A stretch of 64,000 nucleotides of DNA from Cyclobacteriaceae bacterium (GTDB lineage Bacteria; Bacteroidota; Bacteroidia; Cytophagales; Cyclobacteriaceae): NCBI GenBank assembly GCA_022841475.1, contig JALHRJ010000006.1:62001-126000 (forward strand), read 5' to 3'. A model generated the notes under the pieces. That model searched no databases. It was not told where the DNA came from and saw nothing but the letters and a program-made list of their open reading frames with translations. Shown here piece by piece: positions 9,158 through 18,012 of the stretch. Every line of letters starts with the position of its first letter. Position 1 is the stretch's first letter. The position numbers and the translations under genes were made by a program.

Positions 9158-10193
9158 AGGACTCCGGGGGCTCCAGTAAAAAGCCAAGATTCAATCTCTG
9201 TATAAGGCGATAACAGACGATTGGAAAGATTATTCCACCTGCCATAACAATAACCAACATCGCCAACGGTGGCAATCCAGGAAACAATCTCAGTATAAGA
9301 ACTCGCATAGCACCGGTAAAAATCAGGTGCATAATATAAATGTAAAGAGAGTGACTTCCGATATACCGCAGGGGTTTCAAAATCTCCCATTGTTCAAGCT
9401 TATGCGAAAAAATGAATAGTAAAAGTGCACCTAATAGCGTAATAGGAATAAATGCTAAAAATCCTACATAATCAAGATCAACAAGCCTGTCAATATCGGG
9501 GTAGCGCATCCACCAAAAGAGTTGAAGTACTGCAAAAATCGGAAGGGCAGGCCATAACCACTTACCTTTAGAGAATTGGCTATTGGCTGGTAAAATGAAA
9601 TCAGAAAGTAAAAAACCAACCACCAGAAAAAGATAGTAAAAAAGTATATCGGTAAAGGAAAACCACAACGTTTTAATAAAGTACGATGCAAGACAAAAAA
9701 CAACGGCAACTATTACATTAGGGATAATCTTAAACTTCAGTACGGTGAAGTTTAAAACTGCAAAAATGAACATGGAAAAAAACAATGTATAGAGATACCA
9801 AAACTGATCGATAGCCCGGGGTGCAATAAATAAATACAAATAATAAGTTAGCGATTTGTCTGAATTGGAATAATGACTAAAAAGTATTTGTATTGTTAGA
9901 TGAATAAATCCCCAAATAAAGTAAGGGTAGAGTAAACTTTTAATTTTAAATGTTACGAACTCTCCAAGTCCGCGCTTTAACGTGCTCGAGCCAATAAAAA
10001 GTCCGGAAACAATAAAAAAAACAGGCATACTGACCTCCTGAACAAGATAGACCGCATTATTCAACGAAACACCTGCTCCTATCAATCCAATCATTGCGTG
10101 GCGATACACCACATAAATTATTACAACCCCTCGTGAATAGTCAATCCAACCTCTTCGATGGGAGACTTTTACAGTACTACTATCAGCAATCAT
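9123..10193 (-). CDS. Acyltransferase family 3 membrane protein
   Basis: This 356-residue integral membrane protein has about ten helices. The N-terminal RGWIDYSRG...VVYRHAMI and the following MPVFFIVSGLFIG match the acyltransferase-3 (OafA/WecH-like) pattern, with the conserved Arg and the His of YRHAM in the first helix-loop. Such enzymes move acetyl or succinyl groups across or within the membrane onto glycans. The start codon directly follows the stop of the TolC-like gene, so it is the last gene of the minus-strand operon running from the flippase. Its end overlaps the convergent GT-C-like gene. The likely role is O-acylation of the polysaccharide made by this locus. Confidence 0.82.
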   Translation of the reverse strand: MIADSSTVKVSHRRGWIDYSRGVVIIYVVYRHAMIGLIGAGVSLNNAVYLVQEVSMPVFFIVSGLFIGSSTLKRGLGEFVTFKIKSLLYPYFIWGFIHLTIQILFSHYSNSDKSLTYYLYLFIAPRAIDQFWYLYTLFFSMFIFAVLNFTVLKFKIIPNVIVAVVFCLASYFIKTLWFSFTDILFYYLFLVVGFLLSDFILPANSQFSKGKWLWPALPIFAVLQLFWWMRYPDIDRLVDLDYVGFLAFIPITLLGALLLFIFSHKLEQWEILKPLRYIGSHSLYIYIMHLIFTGAMRVLILRLFPGLPPLAMLVIVMAGGIIFPIVCYRLIQRLNLGFLLEPPESFKKLLFSSKPQ

Positions 10194-10895
10194 TTACTTT
10201 ACGTCCTCGAGTTTCAAGCCGATCAGTTCCTCAACACTTAGTTTAGAATTTAAGTAGTCGCCCTGCGCTGCGGCCCTATCAATTTTAGTTTTGTTAAATG
10301 CGGAAAGTCCTTGAATATACCGATCATACTGCTCCTCTCCTTTTTCAAATTTTTGTTGCAACAATAAAAAGTTAGCTGAAGCCTCCTCGAGTTCCTGCGA
10401 ACGGATATTAAATATTTCCTTATTCATCAGATAGTCATTGTAGAGTCTTAATACCTGTGCCCGCATGGCTAATTTCTGATTGTTTATGTTATGCAGTGCT
10501 ACTTGCTCCATCTCGCGACCTCGCTTTACCTCGCTGGGTGTACTGACAAAAATACCTAAGGGTATCATAACACCTATGTTGTACCTGGGAAAAAACTGCG
10601 ATCTACCTAATTCATCATTCGACCATGGGGCATTAAACTCATTAAGGTTACCCGATAAACGTACAATATTTAACCACTCAGCAGAAGCCATTTTTGTTTC
10701 ATATTTCGCAGCTGATAAATTGTTATAAAGGACCCGATTGGAAGGATGGTTTTTCCAAGCGAGCTGAACCAATTTCTCTTCAAACTCGATATTGCTGGCA
10801 TTTTCGGGCAAAATGATTTTGTTATAATCAACTGATTGGGCTTTAGAAAAAATTACAGGGATAAAAAGTAGAAGTGCTATAAAGGGGGTCTTCAT
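10194..10895 (-). CDS. TolC-family outer-membrane protein, half-length
   Basis: The protein has a signal peptide (about residues 1-19, cleavage after FSKAQ). It then has one outer-membrane-efflux-protein repeat: alpha-helical coiled coil, a short beta portion (SQFFPRYNIGVMIPLGIF, about 105-122), then more long helices ending in LNSKLSVEELIGL. TolC proteins normally have two such repeats in about 430-480 residues; this one has 233 residues and one repeat. Both edges are intact, with a start 1 base after the upstream stop and a stop abutting the next start, so it does not look like a broken gene. In this operon it could form the outer-membrane exit or a helical tunnel for the polysaccharide, which is inference. 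Confidence 0.68.
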   Translation of the reverse strand: MKTPFIALLLFIPVIFSKAQSVDYNKIILPENASNIEFEEKLVQLAWKNHPSNRVLYNNLSAAKYETKMASAEWLNIVRLSGNLNEFNAPWSNDELGRSQFFPRYNIGVMIPLGIFVSTPSEVKRGREMEQVALHNINNQKLAMRAQVLRLYNDYLMNKEIFNIRSQELEEASANFLLLQQKFEKGEEQYDRYIQGLSAFNKTKIDRAAAQGDYLNSKLSVEELIGLKLEDVK

Positions 10896-10896
10896 A

Positions 10897-12333
10897 TCAG
10901 GTTATTTTTTTGTTTTGGCTATCTAAATCACGAATAGAACTAACAACGGCAAAAGTAATTATAACAAATATATATATAGGTTTATACAAAATTGCATTTT
11001 GTGTATAATTCGCAATCGTCACCCCAAGAAGAGGAACTATAAACGTAAGATTATAAGCTTGCAGCATTGGGTCTTTTAATTGAAAATAATTATGTATCCC
11101 CTTATACATTACAAAAAAAAGGAAAATGATCAACATTAAGAAACCAATCCAACCCTGTTCAAGAGCTAATTTAAGAAATCCACTATCAGGGTCCCATCCA
11201 CCGGCAAGTTCGTGGCCGGCAGAATATTTTACACCTGGCGATCCTGTTGTATTGAGCCCACCTCCTATAGGGTGATCAAGTATGTAAGACTGCCACTTAA
11301 TACGTTTCACATCCCTTACTTCCATAGATGCATCCTGAGATGGCTTGAACGCTGTTCGTAATCGGTTTACATACCGATTATAAAATGGTCCGAACATAAC
11401 AAATAAAAAAACCATGATAATTGAAAATGAAAATATGAAGGTGGTCTTCTTACGTAATGAAATTAAAGCAAAGAAAATTAAACCGATAGCTACCATTGCG
11501 TAAGCTGTTCTTGTGCCTGAATATAACATGGCCAAAATCATAGCTGTCATTGCAATGAATAAGATACCTTTATAGCGCCAACTTATAGGAGAAGAAAATA
11601 ATGAAAATATTGCAAGGATCGAGTAGGCCATAAAAACACCAAATGCGGCAGGATCAGATAAAAATGAAAACTTTCTCATATGTCCAAGAATGAAATACAA
11701 TCCATACCGCAATGAATCAGATGTTACCCAATACATTTCAAAGCCAGTCAACCCAAATATTTCTTGATAAATAGCATAAAAAGCTGCAGCCGATGCAATT
11801 GAAAGCCATGTTAAAACAAGAAATCGAAGCCCCTCTTTTGTGCCTATAGCAGCAAAAGATACGAACAAGATAAACAGAAAATGTAATGATCTAAGTGAAA
11901 ACAGCCAACCTGTAATAGACACCTGATTGGGATTAAAAACCTGAAAAAGATGATATAAGAAGATAAGGAGATAGCCTATTGTGATGGGATTTTTCAAATG
12001 CTGCTTCCATTGAGTCTCTTTAGCATTAAAAAGAAGAGACACAAAGGATAATAAAAAGAGAGATTCACATAGTACTCCATAAGGGATACTAACCGGTACT
12101 AATCTTTCAAAGTAAAACATTACCGAGGTAGCAAAAATTCCACCATAAAACCCCCATCGATAATCCTTAAAAATCAAGACACAGAATAAAACACCTATGA
12201 TTACGAGAATAATAATTGGACCTATAAAAAGGCTAATTCTAGCAACAGAAAATGATATTACTAAACTCGAAAGCGTTAATAAAACACCTAACAGCCATGG
12301 ATGGCAAGATGAAAAAATGTATTTAGCTCTCAT
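10897..12333 (-). CDS. O-antigen ligase / Wzy-type polymerase
   Basis: This 478-residue membrane protein has about twelve helices and one large periplasmic loop (about residues 320-400). The loop contains HPIGGGLNTTGSPG and GGWDPDSGFLKLALEQGWIG. The pattern H-P-x-G-G-G followed by DSGFLKLALEQGWIG is characteristic of the Wzy_C/O-antigen ligase superfamily. It would polymerise or ligate lipid-linked repeat units at the periplasmic face. It lies between the flippase gene (104-base gap) and the TolC-like gene (1-base gap) on the same strand. Polymerase and ligase cannot be told apart from sequence alone, but the neighbouring flippase and chain-length protein favour a Wzy polymerase. Confidence 0.8.
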   Translation of the reverse strand: MRAKYIFSSCHPWLLGVLLTLSSLVISFSVARISLFIGPIIILVIIGVLFCVLIFKDYRWGFYGGIFATSVMFYFERLVPVSIPYGVLCESLFLLSFVSLLFNAKETQWKQHLKNPITIGYLLIFLYHLFQVFNPNQVSITGWLFSLRSLHFLFILFVSFAAIGTKEGLRFLVLTWLSIASAAAFYAIYQEIFGLTGFEMYWVTSDSLRYGLYFILGHMRKFSFLSDPAAFGVFMAYSILAIFSLFSSPISWRYKGILFIAMTAMILAMLYSGTRTAYAMVAIGLIFFALISLRKKTTFIFSFSIIMVFLFVMFGPFYNRYVNRLRTAFKPSQDASMEVRDVKRIKWQSYILDHPIGGGLNTTGSPGVKYSAGHELAGGWDPDSGFLKLALEQGWIGFLMLIIFLFFVMYKGIHNYFQLKDPMLQAYNLTFIVPLLGVTIANYTQNAILYKPIYIFVIITFAVVSSIRDLDSQNKKIT

Positions 12334-12437
12334 TGGCAGTTACTAACATCACTCAATGAAAAGAATCTTTAGAATAAGATATAAATATATAACCAATACA
12401 AATATAACAGACCCCCACTTAACCAAGTGAATATCCG

Positions 12438-13787
12438 TTATTTTGCCTTGCTCTCTATTTTCGTCTTTATCCTCTGTGTTATAAGTGCCCATATCCTAAT
12501 ATAATACTTAATTATTAATCTAAAAATGTTAACAAGGCTAATTTCAAACATACCCTTTAGTATAATTTGCTGCGCGACAAACCTAAATGTATAAGTGATT
12601 AACGTTGCAAAAGCCGCACCCACTATTCCAAAAGCCTCTATGAATAAATACATGGTAACTAAGTTCATTAAGGTGGTTCCTATTATAAAGAGAAAGTTGA
12701 TCTCCGGCCGCCTTGAAGCATCCAACAATATTCCAAATTGTCTCATAAATGGAATAAAGATCATGTAGAATGCAGTGATTTTTAAAATATAACCTGACTC
12801 GACATACTTGCTGCCCGCTATTACAAGTACAATCCAATCAGAAAAGAAAAAAACAAACATTGCACCAGGAATCATCAAACCTAAAAGCAGGGCTACAGAT
12901 TTTTCATACAATCGCGCGTTAATATCTTTACCGTGCTTTCCAAAATTCTCCGCCATTTTGGGGAAAACTAAATTTGCTATGGTTAACGTGGGTATTTCCA
13001 CAAGATTGGAAATACGAATAGCAGGATTGTAGATTGCTACCGATTCTGTCGAAATCATCTTTCCAAGCATCCAACTATCTATGTTTCTCATAATCAATGA
13101 TCCTAGGTTGGTCCCTAATGAATACTTTCCGAAGCCTATCATCTGCTTAACACTTACCCATGACAGCTTGACAAAGGAATGTCTATAAAAACTGCCGAAA
13201 TACCAACTTACTAATGCACCCAATAATACACCTAACAAACTTATGTTTGCAAGCATAGTTAGCTGGAGATCAAAGTCAAATAAAACAGCTACCAATATTA
13301 ATAGGGTAGGAATTAACGCGCGTGTAAAATGGCTAAAAAAAATTCCCTTAAAATCCATTTTCGATTGTTGTAAATATTCAAAATGCGAAAATGGAACAAA
13401 CAGAAGATTTGTAATTGAATACACTTTCAGTAGATAGCTTAAAGGTTCAGCATTCCAGAATGCTTGCAAAGGATACGAGACTAGTAATATTAAGATCGAT
13501 ATAATTAATGAATAGACTAGGTTAAGAAAAAATGAGGCCGATCCTGTTTGGTCGCGGTTGGTCGGTGCGGTAAGGAATGCAATTAATGGTTGCTTTATAA
13601 AACCTTCACGAAGAGTTTCTAAAATTGATGTGAGACTCATAAATAAAACCCAAACACCAAAATCATTTTTAGATAAAACTCTAGCTAAAATAAAGAAACT
13701 TACAAATCCCAGAAATACTACTGAAAATTTATCCATAGTGGTGTAAAGACCAGGCTTAAACCATTTATTTATTTTAAATTTGTTCAT
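12438..13787 (-). CDS. Wzx-type polysaccharide flippase (MATE/MOP family)
   Basis: This 449-residue protein has 12-14 predicted membrane helices. Its N-terminal segment (YTTMDKFSVVFLGFVSFFILARVLSKNDFG) has the typical arrangement of the polysaccharide_synt family, followed by GVWVLFMSLTSILE. These proteins flip undecaprenyl-linked repeat units to the periplasm. It is the first gene of the minus-strand operon flippase, polymerase, TolC-like, acyltransferase. A second possible start is the Met at residue 18. The chosen start lies only 15 bases from the divergent start of the small membrane-anchored protein at 13803, so if both starts are correct their promoters must overlap the opposite coding regions. 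Confidence 0.84.
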   Translation of the reverse strand: MNKFKINKWFKPGLYTTMDKFSVVFLGFVSFFILARVLSKNDFGVWVLFMSLTSILETLREGFIKQPLIAFLTAPTNRDQTGSASFFLNLVYSLIISILILLVSYPLQAFWNAEPLSYLLKVYSITNLLFVPFSHFEYLQQSKMDFKGIFFSHFTRALIPTLLILVAVLFDFDLQLTMLANISLLGVLLGALVSWYFGSFYRHSFVKLSWVSVKQMIGFGKYSLGTNLGSLIMRNIDSWMLGKMISTESVAIYNPAIRISNLVEIPTLTIANLVFPKMAENFGKHGKDINARLYEKSVALLLGLMIPGAMFVFFFSDWIVLVIAGSKYVESGYILKITAFYMIFIPFMRQFGILLDASRRPEINFLFIIGTTLMNLVTMYLFIEAFGIVGAAFATLITYTFRFVAQQIILKGMFEISLVNIFRLIIKYYIRIWALITQRIKTKIESKAK

Positions 13788-13802
13788 ATAAGTACAACAA
13801 AA

Positions 13803-14381
13803 ATGAACAAAAAAATAAGTATTCTTCTCTTCATTCTGATTGTTTTAGCGACAAGTTTTATCATTGGATATAAATATTTTCTGCCTGGTTACTTAGCCGA
13901 TGTAATTATGCAGGATAGTATCCCGCAATTTATCCCTGACTCCTACAAAGAAAAAGTTAAAAATATTCATGAGCCATTAAATAAGTACAATAAGCAGATT
14001 TTAGAAGTTGCCGACTCGTTAGATCTAAGCCTGGACCAAGTTTTACAAATCATTGAAAGCATTGACCCAAATGAAGTACTAAAAGTTTATCACCTGCTGG
14101 AAAATAAAAATATTGAGGATAGTGACGAAGTCTTCTCTTTAATAGAACAAAATATTACAATAAAAGATGTTAATATTAAATCATATCAACAACTCTTTAA
14201 CAAATACGCAACACCAGCAAGGATAAACAGAGGGTTACGATATGCAGAAAAGCACGAACTAATCGCCAGTTTGGCTCCAGAAACAGCCAAAAAAATCGCT
14301 AAAAAAATCGCCTTAAAATATTATAGTAAGGAAAATATTTCAAGGGAAGATATGAAGATTCTTAAAGTTCAAGATCCTTAA
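13803..14381 (+). CDS. Membrane-anchored alpha-helical protein of unknown function
   Basis: This 192-residue protein is not recognised. It has one N-terminal hydrophobic helix (about residues 5-28), then a charged, helix-rich domain that should lie outside the inner membrane. It contains no Cys and ends in a basic stretch (ETAKKIAKKIALKYYSKEN). It is the only plus-strand gene in the middle of the polysaccharide operons, set between divergent flippase (15 bases) and convergent Wzc-like (20-base overlap) genes. Its AT-rich codon use matches its neighbours, so it belongs to the locus. A structural or regulatory role with the flippase or chain-length protein is possible, but nothing in the sequence proves it. 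Confidence 0.7.
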   Translation: MNKKISILLFILIVLATSFIIGYKYFLPGYLADVIMQDSIPQFIPDSYKEKVKNIHEPLNKYNKQILEVADSLDLSLDQVLQIIESIDPNEVLKVYHLLENKNIEDSDEVFSLIEQNITIKDVNIKSYQQLFNKYATPARINRGLRYAEKHELIASLAPETAKKIAKKIALKYYSKENISREDMKILKVQDP

Positions 14382-16596
14382 TATTTACCTTGTTCAGTAT
14401 TCCACCAGCTAATCTTTCTTTTAATGACTTGAGATAGATAATTGACTCCCTATCAAGTTGACCGAAGGATGTTTCGGCTGAGAAGACTGGAATTACCTTT
14501 TCAACATACTTAGCTAGTTCCTTCGAGTCTGAATAATCATTTAATGCAGCTCCTTCAAGGAACACATAGTCATAATCAACTGATACCGCCCTAATCAACT
14601 GATCAAAACTCCTACCTGATAAAATCTCTTCAGGAGATTCGTAACCACCATTATTTCCAATTATAAAAATGTTTTTAAACGGAGTAGGACTTACTAAGTC
14701 ATAAATATTATTCTCCCCCTGATCAAAGTCCTTTTGAGCAAATTGTCCCTTCGTAAGAAGTTTTACTTCGTGATCCTTATATCCTTCCAATAACCTAATC
14801 TCTCCTTTCTTTATACTTAACCACTTGGTTAAGCCATTATTCTTGAAGTTTGTATCAATTATAAGAATTTTTTTGTTGACGAGGCTCAGAACATACGCAA
14901 GAGTATAAATAATAAAAGTTTTTCCTTCTCCCTTCTTGCAACTCGTGATCAAAAACACTTTTGAATTTGTTAACTCAATCTGAAACCGGAGTTTACGAAC
15001 ATATTCTTTGAACATCTCCATTTCAAGCACATTGCTTTTGGATTCAAAAAGTGTATTAAAATTAAGAGTTTGAGTATTTACTTTAATTAACTGCTCGGCT
15101 AATTCCAATTGCACAACGCGCTTAAATATTCCAACAGTTCTTAATTTAGAATCCATTAACTCGATTACCACAAAAACAAAAATGCAAAAGAAAAGCGAAG
15201 CAAATCCCGCGGCTGCAATCAACAGTACTTTCTTATTACTTATTGGATAACCAGGAGCTGATGCCTTGTATAATTGTCTGATAGTGCCCGTAGAAGCAAG
15301 TAATTTATTATTTGCTTCATTAAACCGATTAACGGCTTCAAGATACTCCTTAGTAGCAACATCTACTTCAGCCTGCAGGCTAGACACAACGCCCTCCTTG
15401 GAAACATAGCCAGAAATGCTTCCACGTAGGTTTCTTAGTTTACTACTAATCGAACTCAATTTCGATTCCTCAATAGCAATCTCGATTTCGAGGTCGTTAA
15501 TCCTATTTACTAATTCTGATTTAGTTAAACCAGACAATTTACCAGAACCTTGACTAAGATTTGCCATCTCAATCTTTAATTGATTTCTTAGAAGGTTTAA
15601 AGAGTCAAGCAATACTGAATTGTTAGAACCCGATGTGATGTATTTTTCATTCAAACTATTAATTCTATTTCGCAAAAAAAGCACTCTTGAATTTGTTCCT
15701 GTTGATCCTATCGAAGAATTTCCACCTTCTAAGGCATTTAGCTCATTCCTAAACCTTTTTAACGACAAATTAAAACCATAAATATTGCTTTCAATTGTAC
15801 TTTGTTGCGTTTCTAATTCTGAAATTTGAAGTAATTTTGAATTCCCTTCTTCACCTGAATTAACAAAGCTGTTTGTTGCTTTAAACATCTTTAATGATTC
15901 AGATTTTTCGTCCATTTCACTTTTTTTCTGCTCAACAAGTTGTTTAAAAAAACTCACTGATATACTAGATCCTTCCTCGCGCTGCCCCCGGTAATATCGA
16001 AGAAACTCCTCGCAAAATGCATTTACTGCATATGCAGATAAAGCTGGATTTTCGGAAACAAACTCTATCTGAATAAAATCGGTATTTGGAACCCTATAAA
16101 TTTTTAATCCTCCTTTAACGAATTGATAATTGTATCCAAATGCGTCCAATGTCTTTAATAAAATCTCAGAGTTTAGGTCATCGATTGTAAGTAATTGTAA
16201 GTCATTTAGCTTCTTTCTAAACTCGCTTTTGGACAAATTCAGATCATCTTCCGTTATGTTAAACTTTTCATCTTTCGAAATTTGGCGAAAAGCCGATTTG
16301 GTGGAATCAATATCATGAAGAACCAAACGATAGGAAATAAGATTATTACAAATACCTGAATTCATTGAAGTCAAAACATTGTTAAAATTCAGTTCAATGT
16401 CTCTGGGCGATGCTCTCTCATCAGAGACGCGGATAGCTTCATTTGTAGTAAAGCCTGTCGCAATCTGTGTAGATGCTTTATATTGATTTACGAGACTTAG
16501 CGAGAAAAAATAGGCTCCTCCAGCAGATATGGCAGGAATTATAATTAACCACCATTTCCTTCGCCAAAGAATCTTTATAATGTAAACGATATCCAT
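14362..16596 (-). CDS. Wzc-like polysaccharide chain-length protein with degenerate BY-kinase domain
   Basis: This 744-residue protein starts with a Wzz domain (first membrane helix in WWLIIIPAISAGGAYFFSL). A long periplasmic coiled coil (about residues 200-430) and a second membrane helix (about 455-480) follow. The cytoplasmic ATPase-like domain carries Walker A SCKKGEGKT (about 550-558) and the A' motif ILIIDTNF. The Walker B position reads YDYVFLEGA (about residue 681), where the usual Asp is Glu. The protein lacks the C-terminal tyrosine cluster that active bacterial tyrosine kinases autophosphorylate. It probably sets chain length as Wzc does, but kinase activity is doubtful. It lies 73 bases downstream of the glycosyltransferase at 16670-17902. 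Confidence 0.82.
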   Translation of the reverse strand: MDIVYIIKILWRRKWWLIIIPAISAGGAYFFSLSLVNQYKASTQIATGFTTNEAIRVSDERASPRDIELNFNNVLTSMNSGICNNLISYRLVLHDIDSTKSAFRQISKDEKFNITEDDLNLSKSEFRKKLNDLQLLTIDDLNSEILLKTLDAFGYNYQFVKGGLKIYRVPNTDFIQIEFVSENPALSAYAVNAFCEEFLRYYRGQREEGSSISVSFFKQLVEQKKSEMDEKSESLKMFKATNSFVNSGEEGNSKLLQISELETQQSTIESNIYGFNLSLKRFRNELNALEGGNSSIGSTGTNSRVLFLRNRINSLNEKYITSGSNNSVLLDSLNLLRNQLKIEMANLSQGSGKLSGLTKSELVNRINDLEIEIAIEESKLSSISSKLRNLRGSISGYVSKEGVVSSLQAEVDVATKEYLEAVNRFNEANNKLLASTGTIRQLYKASAPGYPISNKKVLLIAAAGFASLFFCIFVFVVIELMDSKLRTVGIFKRVVQLELAEQLIKVNTQTLNFNTLFESKSNVLEMEMFKEYVRKLRFQIELTNSKVFLITSCKKGEGKTFIIYTLAYVLSLVNKKILIIDTNFKNNGLTKWLSIKKGEIRLLEGYKDHEVKLLTKGQFAQKDFDQGENNIYDLVSPTPFKNIFIIGNNGGYESPEEILSGRSFDQLIRAVSVDYDYVFLEGAALNDYSDSKELAKYVEKVIPVFSAETSFGQLDRESIIYLKSLKERLAGGILNKVNIKDLEL

Positions 16597-16669
16597 CGAT
16601 TGCCTTTGATTTTAGTTAGAAATTATTTGACTTAATAATACAAGAACCTGTTTAAAGGTAACAATTAAA

Positions 16670-17902
16670 TTATGTTACTTGATTGTTATCCACCAAGTCC
16701 CAGAATTGCTTAACTCGATTGGCCCATGTGTTATCCTTTGCCACCGCTATCCTCCTTTGTCTCATTTCCAAACTTTTTTCAGAAAGCGCCCTTTCAATTC
16801 CGACTAAAAAGTCTTCATCATTCTTGGCTATATAAATGATATCCTGAAATAATTTAATATCAACAGAGAACTCGGTCGAAACAACGGGTTTGCCCGCTGC
16901 CATATATTCATTGATTTTTAATGGATAAATGCTACGTGTTAATTCATTAACCTTAAATGGCAAAAGTGTACAATCCATTACAGATAAATACTGTGGCAAA
17001 TCAACCAGTTTTTTAGCACCCACAAAAACAACGTTAGTTAGTTCTTCGAACCTATAATTATGATGGCCAGCATCATTTCTAGGTCCCACCATTAAAATCG
17101 TACAGTCCTGGAATCTATGAGCTACTGAACGAATGAGTGTATAATCCAAACGAAGACAAATATTACCAATATAACCTATAATAGGCTTTTTAAGAGATTT
17201 CAAAGATTCCGGAAGGCTTTCCATTCGACTACTTGCCTGATTAAAAAGCGAAAAATCTGCAGCGTTTGGGAAAAATGTAACTGGGTTGTTAATTGTTGAC
17301 AATTTTTCAACCAAATCTGACGAGGTAGCTAACCTTAAATTTGCCGCTTTCAGTGCTTTCAGTTCGTGATAAGGGCCATGTTTTTTGACATATTCTGATT
17401 CTTTTATGTTGTCTCTGGATTGGTAAATTATCAGTTTCGGGTCTATCCCCTTTGGTAATTGATAAGCGTAGAAAGGATTGTAAGAGTTGAAAAGTATATA
17501 ATTTTTTAGATCAAAGTCTTTTATTGCCCTTCTTAAACTGATTGTGAACAATAGGTTGTTAAAAGATGAAAATAAATCATATAGATAACCGCTTGGTAAC
17601 CAATTTATTGGAATCACAGCTAGTGGCGTGATCGCAATCCAATTTTTATTTTTTGGATCAATTTGATGATAAATTCCAATTCCAAAGAGTAGTGCTTTGA
17701 TTCGTTTGCGGATAATTTGGCTTCTCCAGCCTTTTATAACATCTTTCCAAGTGAAGGGATTATCAAAAAAAAGTACCAATTTCGACTTTGATAGCTCTTT
17801 TGCGATTGAAATAGAAGCAGAAGAATAATCCTGATCCCAACGTGATCCAGTAACCAACAAAATCGCGTCATAACCCACTGCGCCTTTCGTTTTATTTGCC
17901 AT
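16670..17902 (-). CDS. Glycosyltransferase, GT-B fold (GT1/GT4-like)
   Basis: This 410-residue cytosolic protein has a C-terminal Rossmann half containing KPIIGYIGNICLRLDY (start of the nucleotide-sugar domain), CTILMVGPRN, VVFVGAKKLVDLPQYLSVMD and PLKINEYMAAGKPVVST. The last segment is the conserved acidic/Gly-Lys-Pro motif of group 1 glycosyltransferases. The N-terminal acceptor half is less conserved. It should add one sugar of the repeat unit on the cytoplasmic face. It heads the two-gene minus-strand unit with the Wzc-like gene and is divergent from the carbamoyltransferase operon (110-base gap, a probable two-way promoter region). The donor and acceptor sugars cannot be inferred. Confidence 0.8.
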   Translation of the reverse strand: MANKTKGAVGYDAILLVTGSRWDQDYSSASISIAKELSKSKLVLFFDNPFTWKDVIKGWRSQIIRKRIKALLFGIGIYHQIDPKNKNWIAITPLAVIPINWLPSGYLYDLFSSFNNLLFTISLRRAIKDFDLKNYILFNSYNPFYAYQLPKGIDPKLIIYQSRDNIKESEYVKKHGPYHELKALKAANLRLATSSDLVEKLSTINNPVTFFPNAADFSLFNQASSRMESLPESLKSLKKPIIGYIGNICLRLDYTLIRSVAHRFQDCTILMVGPRNDAGHHNYRFEELTNVVFVGAKKLVDLPQYLSVMDCTLLPFKVNELTRSIYPLKINEYMAAGKPVVSTEFSVDIKLFQDIIYIAKNDEDFLVGIERALSEKSLEMRQRRIAVAKDNTWANRVKQFWDLVDNNQVT

Positions 17903-18012
17903 AATTTGCAGATGCTATATTTGGAAGCATTAGACCTCAAAATTAATAAATCAAGAGTATTGAATGACGTTGGAAGTTAATGCGATAATTCTTATTTAGA
18001 AATCGGATATCA

